A stretch of 29,877 nucleotides of DNA from positions 1 to 29,877 of the forward strand of contig CAYFTL010000024.1 in assembly GCA_964346145.1 (NCBI GenBank), written 5' to 3'. Each line of letters begins with the position of its first letter. Within the stretch, counting starts at the first letter, position 1. Positions 24,346-29,877 of the stretch are shown here, piece after piece. The stretch is from CAYFTL01 sp964346145 (GTDB lineage: Bacteria > Bacillota > Clostridia > Christensenellales > Aristaeellaceae). The position numbers were made by a program, and so were the translations under genes. The notes beneath the pieces are model-generated. The model worked only from the letters and a program-made list of their open reading frames with translations, did not search any database and was not told where the DNA came from.

Positions 24346-25094
24346 TATCCAAACCTCCCGGTAATATAATCTTCGGTCCGTTTATCTTCGGGCATGGCAA
24401 ACATGGCTTCGGTATCCCGGTATTCAACCACCTCACCGAGCAGGAAAAATGCAGTCTTATCGCTAATTCGCGTGGCCTGCTGCATATTGTGGGTCACAAT
24501 AATTATACTATACTCGTCCCGCAAAGTCAGCAGCAGCTCCTCTATTTTGCCTGTCGAAATTGGATCCAGCGCGCTGGTGGGTTCGTCCATCAGCAACACC
24601 TCGGGCGATACTGCAAGCGCCCTGGCGATGCACAAGCGCTGCTGTTGACCACCGGACAGCCCAAGCGCCGACTTTTTCAGCCGGTCTTTCACCTCATCCC
24701 AAATGGCGGCGCCGCGCAAAGAGCGTTCCACAATCTCATCCAGTTCGTATTTTTTCTTAATCCCATGGGTACGCGGCCCAAAGGCAATATTGTCATACAC
24801 GCTCATGGGGAAAGGATTGGGCTTTTGAAACACCATCCCCACCCGCTTGCGCAGCATATTGATGTCCATTCCTCCGTAAATGTCCTCGCCAAATAGTTTT
24901 ATCTCCCCTGTAATTTTGCAGCCTTCCACCAAATCGTTCATTCGGTTAAGGGATTTGAGCAGCGTGGATTTGCCGCAACCCGACGGGCCGATAAAAGCGG
25001 TTACGTTGCCCTGTTCTATGGACAGGTTTATATTTTTTAACGCTTGAAAATTTCCGTAAAATAAATCAAGGTTTGTTATATCAAAGCAGTTCAT
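24345..25094 (-). CDS. pstB: phosphate ABC transporter ATP-binding protein PstB
   Basis: ATPase of the high-affinity phosphate importer, 249 residues. Walker A is GPSGCGKS (36-43), the signature is LSGGQQQRLCIARALA, Walker B is VLLMDEPTSALD, and the H-loop is in IIVTHNMQQATRISD. It drives the PstC-PstA channel from the cytoplasmic face. Its start overlaps the pstA stop by 4 bases (ATGA). Confidence 0.97.
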   Translation of the reverse strand: MNCFDITNLDLFYGNFQALKNINLSIEQGNVTAFIGPSGCGKSTLLKSLNRMNDLVEGCKITGEIKLFGEDIYGGMDINMLRKRVGMVFQKPNPFPMSVYDNIAFGPRTHGIKKKYELDEIVERSLRGAAIWDEVKDRLKKSALGLSGGQQQRLCIARALAVSPEVLLMDEPTSALDPISTGKIEELLLTLRDEYSIIIVTHNMQQATRISDKTAFFLLGEVVEYRDTEAMFAMPEDKRTEDYITGRFG

Positions 25095-25918
25095 GCTTTT
25101 CCTCCAATCTTTTTTGCTACCTTTGCAGAAAGCATATTAATGAGTATCACCAGCAGCAACAATACCACCGCCGTTGCATAGCTTTCGTTTGTGTATAACC
25201 CTTCGCTGGACAACGCATACATATGGACTGAAAGCGTTCGTGCGGACATCATCGGTGTTTCAGGAATCTGCGCCACCGTTCCCGCCGTATATATTAGCGC
25301 CGCAGTTTCCCCTACGATGCGCCCGATAGCCAAAATAATCCCTGCTAAGATGCCCGGCATCGCCGAAGGCAGCACAATCCGAAAAACCGTGCGCAGCTTT
25401 CCGGCGCCCAGCCCGAAAGATCCTTCGCGGAAACTATCGGACACCGCTTGCAGCGCTTCTTCGCTGGAACGAATGATGAGAGGCAAAATCATAATTGACA
25501 GGGTAAAGGCACCGGCAAGCATAGAAAACCCCCACCCCAACGAGGTTACAAAAAACAGCAGACCAAAAAGTCCATATACGATCGAAGGGATTCCCGACAA
25601 GGTTTCGGTGGTTACCCGAATCAGCGACACGGCTTTGTTGCCGCGCCCCGCATACTCGGTCAAATAAATTGCCGCAAAAACCCCCAGCGGCACCGCGATA
25701 ATCAAGGACAAAATCGTCATAAGCACGGTGGATATCAGCGCTGGCATCAAGGAAACGTTTTCGCTGTTGTAGGTAAAGGAAAACAGCGACGGTTTAATGT
25801 GTGGGATTCCCCGGATCAAAATAAACCCTACCAAGAACATTAGTGTGCCGATGGTTAACCCGGCAGCCACCCAAGTAACCGCTCTCATCGTCCATTCAAA
25901 TGCGTTTTGTTTTTTCAT
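25091..25918 (-). CDS. pstA: phosphate ABC transporter permease PstA
   Basis: Membrane channel subunit of 275 residues with six or so hydrophobic segments and the ABC permease EAA-type loop EEALQAVSDSFREGSFGLGA, followed by RIVLPSAMPGILAG. It pairs with PstC. The start overlaps the pstC stop by 4 bases. The motif ETLSGIPSIVYGLFG is typical of PstA. Confidence 0.95.
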   Translation of the reverse strand: MKKQNAFEWTMRAVTWVAAGLTIGTLMFLVGFILIRGIPHIKPSLFSFTYNSENVSLMPALISTVLMTILSLIIAVPLGVFAAIYLTEYAGRGNKAVSLIRVTTETLSGIPSIVYGLFGLLFFVTSLGWGFSMLAGAFTLSIMILPLIIRSSEEALQAVSDSFREGSFGLGAGKLRTVFRIVLPSAMPGILAGIILAIGRIVGETAALIYTAGTVAQIPETPMMSARTLSVHMYALSSEGLYTNESYATAVVLLLLVILINMLSAKVAKKIGGKA

Positions 25919-26754
25919 CGGTCAGCCCTCCTCTTAAGAGCGGAGAAGCTCAAGTTAATAATCAAGATAAACACAAACAGCACCACACCCGTGGCGATCA
26001 AGGCCTCCCGGTGTAGTTCGGCGGCGTATCCCATTTCAATTACAATGTTGGCCGTAAGGGTGCGCACCCCTTTAAACAGGGAACCGGGCATGCGCGCCTG
26101 GTTGCCGGCTACCATGATAACCGCCATGGTTTCGCCGATGGCGCGGCCGATGCCCAGCACGACCGCCGCCAAGACGCCAGACTTTGCCGCCGGCAGTACC
26201 ACAAAAAACACGCTGCGGTAATGCCCGGCACCCAGCGCAAGCGCTCCTTCATAGTACTGGTCGGGCACTGCCCTAAGGGCGCTCTCGGCAATCCCGATAA
26301 TGGTGGGCAATATCATCACCCCTAGAAGAATACAGGCCGACAGTATGCTGTTGCCCGCAAAAGGAACGATCACGGCCATGCCGAAAAAACCGTACACCAC
26401 CGAAGGGATGCCCGCGAGCAAATCTACGCCGGGCTTGACCGTTTTGTAGATGGTTTTCGGACATACGTAAGCTAAGAACACTGCGGTCAACACACCGATG
26501 GGCACACCGATGATGATGGCCCCCGCCGTTACATACAAACTGCCCACGATCATGGGCAAGATCCCAAAGGCCGGGGGCACATCCGACGGAGACCAATCGG
26601 TCCCCGCCAGAAAATCAAACACGCCTATCTTGGCAATAGCCGGTAGTCCGTTGGCAAAAAGAAAAAAGCAAATCAACCCAACCGCCAACACGGACGCGAG
26701 TGCCGCTACAAAAAACACGGCACTCATGAACTTTTCTGTGAATTTGCGAATCAT
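25915..26754 (-). CDS. pstC: phosphate ABC transporter permease PstC
   Basis: Membrane channel subunit, 279 residues from the ATG at 26754, which overlaps the pstS stop as ATGA and is preceded by GAGGT; an in-frame GTG at 26769 is less likely. It has several transmembrane segments, the GVDLLAGIPSVVYGFFGM motif and the EAA loop ESALRAVPDQYYEGALALGAG with FFVVLPAAKSGVLA. Partner of PstA. Confidence 0.95.
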   Translation of the reverse strand: MIRKFTEKFMSAVFFVAALASVLAVGLICFFLFANGLPAIAKIGVFDFLAGTDWSPSDVPPAFGILPMIVGSLYVTAGAIIIGVPIGVLTAVFLAYVCPKTIYKTVKPGVDLLAGIPSVVYGFFGMAVIVPFAGNSILSACILLGVMILPTIIGIAESALRAVPDQYYEGALALGAGHYRSVFFVVLPAAKSGVLAAVVLGIGRAIGETMAVIMVAGNQARMPGSLFKGVRTLTANIVIEMGYAAELHREALIATGVVLFVFILIINLSFSALKRRADR

Positions 26755-27617
26755 TTTACCTCGCTCCACTTGGTCGTTTCACCCATAAATATGCTCTGGA
26801 TTTGCGCTTTGGTAAGGCTTACAACGGTATTTTCTTTGTTTACGATTACGCTTATCCCGTCCAAGGCGATCGTGGTGGGCGTCAGCTGTTCGAGTTCACT
26901 TTCCTTCAGCTCTCGGCTGGACATTCCAATATCACAAGTGCCTTCTATCGCGCCAGTCATCCCTGCGGAAGAATCGCTCAATTGGATTTCTATGGTCGCA
27001 TTCGGGTTTATTTTCAAGTATGCTTCCTTCAGCTTTTCCATAACCGGCGTGACCGAGGAGGAACCTGCAACCACAACCTTGCCCTGCGGTTTGTCTCCTG
27101 CATAGGGAGCCGCATCATCGCTCACCGCAATGTAGCTTCCCGATACCACTGCTTGCCCTTCCGACGATAAAATGAAATCCATGAAATCCTTGGCTGTACC
27201 CAACGCCTCGCCCTTGGTCGCTACGATAAATGGGCGCGCAATCGGATATGTACCATTTTTTACGTTTTCCGGCAATGCGTCTATGCCCTCCACCTGCAAG
27301 CCTTTGACCGTGTCGTTCAGCGAGCCCAGCGAGATGTATCCGATTCCATATCTATCTCCGGCAACGTTGTTCATCATAATGTCGGTTTGTTTGGCAATGA
27401 CCGCTTCCTTGGTGGTCCGGTCCTTCCTGCTGCCGTCCTCACCCTTTTCCTCTATTCCAAACAATTCCACAAAAGCACCCCGCGTCCCGGAACCGTCTTC
27501 CCGGGAAAAAACGTTGATTTCCTTCGACGGGTCAAAGCCGGCGGAACTGTTGGAACAGCCGGCGACAAAAACCAAACTCATCGCGATCAGCAAAATGCCC
27601 ATAACTCTTTTTTTCAT
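26751..27617 (-). CDS. pstS: phosphate-binding lipoprotein PstS, lobes in permuted order
   Basis: Binds phosphate outside the cell and delivers it to PstCAB. The 288 residues start with a lipoprotein signal ending in the lobox VAGC (Cys21). The usual PstS order is GSSSVTPVME ... SSRELK ... ALDGI ... F-x-G-x-x-x-x-W first, then the REDGSGTR half. Here the order is reversed: SREDGSGTRGAF is at 38-49, NNVAGDRYGIGYISLGSL at 83-100, while GSSSVTPVME (185-194), SSRELKES (233-240), ALDGISVIVN and FMGETTKWSEVK close the protein. All binding motifs are kept, so it should work. GGGGGAG precedes the ATG. First gene of the operon pstSCAB-phoU-phoPR. Confidence 0.92.
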   Translation of the reverse strand: MKKRVMGILLIAMSLVFVAGCSNSSAGFDPSKEINVFSREDGSGTRGAFVELFGIEEKGEDGSRKDRTTKEAVIAKQTDIMMNNVAGDRYGIGYISLGSLNDTVKGLQVEGIDALPENVKNGTYPIARPFIVATKGEALGTAKDFMDFILSSEGQAVVSGSYIAVSDDAAPYAGDKPQGKVVVAGSSSVTPVMEKLKEAYLKINPNATIEIQLSDSSAGMTGAIEGTCDIGMSSRELKESELEQLTPTTIALDGISVIVNKENTVVSLTKAQIQSIFMGETTKWSEVK

Positions 27618-27763
27618 GAATGTACTCCCCCGTTATTTTTTATCTTTCTTTTCTCGTTCGCATTCATAATATAAACGGGAAATATAATCTACCGGAGGCT
27701 GCAAGTAAAAACTGTGTAAGATCTACTTGCTGCAGAGTTTTAAAACTGATCGCCGCAAAACGC

Positions 27764-27812
27764 AAAGTTACAAAGCGGTTTCGATACTGAATCGAAACCG
27801 CTTTGTAACTTT
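27764..27812. terminator. terminator between the glycosylase gene and pstS
   Basis: Perfect 22-base arms (27764-27785 and 27791-27812) with core AAAGCGGTTTCGAT/ATCGAAACCGCTTT enclose a 5-base loop. It lies 36 bases past the minus-strand glycosylase stop and insulates the pst promoter. Confidence 0.85.
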
Positions 27813-27847
27813 ATCTGCTTCGCTCTCTGCTTTGTTGCAACCGATCC

Positions 27848-28672
27848 CTATGCCAACGGCTGGCAGTGCGGACAAAAGTACACATTGCCGCCCAAGTAGG
27901 CTTTGCGCTCAATGGGCCCAGCACAGCGCGGACACGGGTCTTTAAAGGTTTTACTGGACAATATGGTTTTGTATCCACCGAAGTTTCTATAGATGTCTTT
28001 TTCGGTATCCCTGCCACCCTTTTGAGTCATTTCCAGCAGAGTGCTTTTTGTGTTTGCAAACAACGATTCTACCTGGTTGTCGATCATGTCCGACAATTTG
28101 GTTTGTGGATTCAATCTGCTACGAAAGAGTATGTCCTGAAGCACACCGTTGCCCAACCCTGGAATCCTTTGTTCGGTTGCCAACAGTTTTTTTATGCTGC
28201 ATATAGACTTGGCTTCTTTAAAGATTCGCAGGAAATATTCAAAGTCAAATGCTTCGGTCAGCGGGCTGGGTTTGTCACAGGCCACGTCATAATAGAAATT
28301 GTTGTAATTCCCCTCTTCAAACACAAAAACCATCCCGTACATTTATATGGAAAACATCAGTTTGCTGCCGTCGACAAATTCGGCACAGAACTGATGCTTC
28401 ACAATCGGCTTGTCATCAGGCTGAATAAGGTGCAGATTGGCACCATCGGCGAAGAGCAGATGGTATCGACCCAATTTGCAGTCCACCATTCCCCCCACCG
28501 CCGAAACGGATTCCACTTCCAGTCCGCGCAATCGTTGATAGGCTTCTACATCCTCCGAGAAAAATGCAAATCTGTGAGGCGAAGCACCCACCACCGTGTT
28601 TAAAATACGTTTCCCAACAATTTCAGCGTTCAACTGGGTAGCCATTACATTGCTTTCCGGCAGTTCTAACAT
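27848..28672 (-). pseudogene. Fpg/Nei-family DNA glycosylase, split by an in-frame TAA
   Basis: The upstream half (28672-28343) begins MLELPESNVMATQLNAEIVGK and ends ...GSKLMFSI. After TAA at 28345-28343 the same frame continues MYGMVFVFEEG to the stop at 27848. Joined, it is about 275 codons, the normal length for this family. The helix-two-turn-helix region LLATEQRIPGLGNGVLQDILF and the zinc finger CPRC...CPHC at the end are intact. Family members I recall have a Gln before MYG, so a CAA-to-TAA change would explain the break; ATG directly after TAA might allow coupled restart. AGGAGG precedes the ATG at 28672; a TTG at 28678 is also in frame. The catalytic Pro2 of Fpg is Leu here. Such enzymes remove oxidised bases. 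Confidence 0.82.
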
Positions 28673-28754
28673 CTCCAATTCCCTCCTCTTTCATCCGCTA
28701 GAAGCTAATTTTCGATTTGCAGCACGATTTTACATATTTCGTACATTTGGGGTA

Positions 28755-28783
28755 TTGCTTTTTGTCCGATATTAGTGTATGAT
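28755..28783 (+). promoter_or_regulatory. promoter of the tRNA-Thr unit
   Basis: TTGCTT (28755-28760), a 17-base spacer and TATGAT (28778-28783) form a good sigma-A promoter 22 bases before the first tRNA-like sequence. Confidence 0.6.
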
Positions 28784-28804
28784 AATTCTTGCATTTGATT
28801 TTGC

Positions 28805-28881
28805 GCTGCTATAGCTCAGTAGGCAGAGCGCGTCCTTGGTAAGGATGTACTCTTCCGTTCGAGCTTGCCAATATAAATTGA
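28805..28881 (+). tRNA. tRNA-Thr (GGT)-like, degenerate 3' part
   Basis: Acceptor 5' strand GCTGCTA, D-arm GCTC/GAGC, anticodon stem CGTCC/GGATG with loop TTGGTAA (anticodon GGT) and a T-loop TTCGAGC are all present. The T-stem (TTCCG against TTGCC) and the acceptor 3' strand (AATATAA against GCTGCTA) do not pair and there is no CCA. It lies 4-5 bases before the intact tRNA-Thr with the same anticodon, so it is probably a decayed tandem copy. Confidence 0.55.
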
Positions 28882-28885
28882 ATAT

Positions 28886-28960
28886 GCTGCTGTGGCTCAG
28901 GGGTAGAGCACGTCCTTGGTAAGGACGGGGTCGGCGGTTCAAATCCGCCCAGCAGCTCCA
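28886..28960 (+). tRNA. tRNA-Thr (GGT)
   Basis: A complete 75-base cloverleaf: GCTGCTG/CAGCAGC acceptor, GCTC/GAGC D-stem, CGTCC/GGACG anticodon stem with loop TTGGTAA (anticodon GGT), GGCGG/CCGCC T-stem with TTCAAAT loop, discriminator T and encoded CCA. All stems pair. Confidence 0.97.
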
Positions 28961-29008
28961 TTTCATCAGGGTTTTCGGAGTTTTCTTCATTGAAAATCGG
29001 AAGTCCAA

Positions 29009-29051
29009 AAAGAAAGAGTATGCCCTTAATTTGAGGGTGTACTCTTTCTTT
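29009..29051 (+). terminator. terminator after tRNA-Thr
   Basis: AAAGAAAGAGTA plus TGCCCT (29009-29026) pairs with AGGGTG plus TACTCTTTCTTT (29034-29051) with two G-T pairs, loop of 7, then GTTTT. Confidence 0.8.
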
Positions 29052-29101
29052 GTTTTGCCTGTTGAGATGTTCGAAATCCCGAATTTGTTAGAATTTTGTT
29101 A

Positions 29102-29665
29102 TTACACGTCTACCCACATGAGGAAGTCAATTTTTTTCGCATCAGTAAAACCAGTATGAGGATATTTGTCGTTAAACAGCCGAAGCGCAGTCTGTCCGTC
29201 GCTTGAATCCAGATACTCATAAAACCTACTGCAATACTCATGGTATACCCTGATGGCTTCTTTTTGACGGGTAGCACCATCTATGCCATAACTTGGCATC
29301 TTCATTCCAAAATGCTGTACCGCAACATTATTATCCCATATCGGTCTTTTGGGATTGATAATATGTATCAGCTTGCTTGAAAACGATATTTCGAGTTGTC
29401 CACCGGCTTCTTTTAGGCATTCCAAAGTTTCTTCGAAAGACACGCCTTTGTCCTTCTTCTGCTCAAGGAACGAGTAGAACATATCGTAATACTCACTCTT
29501 CTTGGAACGCATCACAAAGAAACCGTTAAATGCCCTTTGGAACTCCCTGTCTGTGGAAACGTCCGTCCAGTAAAGGGTGTCCATTATAGTTTTGTATTTC
29601 TTCATACCAGTGAACATTTTTTTATTGTCTGATAGTATTTGCTCTATCGTCTGAACATTCATCAT
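29102..29665 (-). CDS. unrecognised 187-residue protein
   Basis: The frame runs from ATG 29665 (or the next codon, ATG 29662) with only a weak GGGAG far upstream. The protein is soluble, mixed charge, with no signal peptide or membrane segment. The segment ISFSSKLIHIINPKRPIWDNNVAVQHFG (about 93-120) resembles the 'SK-(I/L)-H...NP...P-(I/V)-(W/Y)-D' pattern seen in some HhH-DNA-glycosylase-like and defence-associated proteins, which is a faint likeness only. The upstream part has several lysine and aromatic residues. It stands alone between the tRNA terminator and the right-edge gene. Real gene likely; function unknown. Confidence 0.6.
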   Translation of the reverse strand: MMNVQTIEQILSDNKKMFTGMKKYKTIMDTLYWTDVSTDREFQRAFNGFFVMRSKKSEYYDMFYSFLEQKKDKGVSFEETLECLKEAGGQLEISFSSKLIHIINPKRPIWDNNVAVQHFGMKMPSYGIDGATRQKEAIRVYHEYCSRFYEYLDSSDGQTALRLFNDKYPHTGFTDAKKIDFLMWVDV

Positions 29666-29845
29666 GGTGTCTAACCAACTCCCTGCATTTTTTCAGCAGT
29701 TTATGCTTAGACACATACTAACACACTTTAACTCGAAAGCACATTACATTTTCACATAATTATTCAACTCATCTTGTGTCATAGATTAAAGATGCTATCC
29801 CAACTTATAATGTACTCAAAAAGTATGGAGGTGTTTTGAGACATT

Positions 29846-29877
29846 ATGGATAGCAAATTTGTAGTCACACCCAAAGA
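29846..29877 (+). CDS. start of a probable ribbon-helix-helix protein (partial)
   Basis: GGAGGTG (29827-29833) precedes ATG 29846, which opens MDSKFVVTPK before the window ends. This beginning recalls small CopG/Arc-type ribbon-helix-helix proteins of Clostridia (x-KF-x-VTPK-x-YKG...). A TATAAT box lies near 29805-29810. Only ten codons are visible, so the call is tentative. Confidence 0.4.
   Translation, partial: MDSKFVVTPK

Noticed and set aside
5948..28345. A genetic code in which TAA encodes glutamine
   Set aside because: Many intact genes here end at TAA with normal family lengths (for example phoP, pstB, cobS and exported paralogue 1), so two internal TAA codons are better explained by mutation.
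1..29877. CRISPR array, prophage or transposon
   Set aside because: No regularly spaced direct repeats, phage structural genes or transposases were found on either strand.

Overview
The window looks like chromosomal DNA of an uncultured anaerobic member of the Bacillota, class Clostridia. This rests on strong AGGAGG ribosome-binding sites, CCA-encoding tRNA, a Gram-positive pst-phoU-phoPR locus, a TIGR04076-type protein, a Clostridia-style short CobU-like protein and a ribbon-helix-helix start at the right edge. The family or genus cannot be fixed from the sequence alone. No insertion sequence, prophage or CRISPR array is visible.

Layout. Bases 1-62 hold the 5' part of a degenerate tRNA-Arg(CCT). 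A sugar-phosphate isomerase/epimerase-like gene (289-1149, minus) is divergent from argS (1278-3008). Next are two tandem exported paralogues (3262-4932 and 5210-6760), each ended by a near-identical CCCTGCCAT/ATGGCAGGG terminator; the second is broken by one in-frame TAA. A minus-strand block follows: a D-2-hydroxyacid dehydrogenase and two uroporphyrinogen-decarboxylase-family (methyltransferase-like) proteins. A MreB-like/YgjP-like two-gene operon comes next, then a gene-poor stretch, a lone UDP-galactopyranose mutase gene (glf) and another gene-poor stretch. A minus-strand dehydrogenase resembling 2,4-diaminopentanoate dehydrogenase is preceded by a promoter, a structured leader RNA, a possible 23-codon leader peptide and an intrinsic terminator.

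From 16.5 to 21.2 kb a cobalamin riboswitch with promoter and terminator precedes cobT-cobU-cobS-(short cobU-like)-cobC-cbiB. This operon attaches the aminopropanol arm and builds the nucleotide loop of cobalamin; no corrin-ring genes are present, so it fits corrinoid salvage or a split pathway. From 27.6 down to 21.3 kb a tightly overlapping minus-strand operon pstS-pstC-pstA-pstB-phoU-phoP-phoR encodes high-affinity phosphate uptake and its two-component control. PstS has its two lobes in swapped order. Further right are a Fpg/Nei-family DNA glycosylase gene split by an in-frame TAA, a degenerate tRNA-Thr followed by an intact tRNA-Thr(GGT), an unrecognised 187-codon gene and the first codons of a probable ribbon-helix-helix protein.

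The observations most worth following are the leader RNA at 15.74-15.89 kb, the circularly permuted PstS, and two independent genes interrupted by TAA at a position where the paralogue or family has glutamine.
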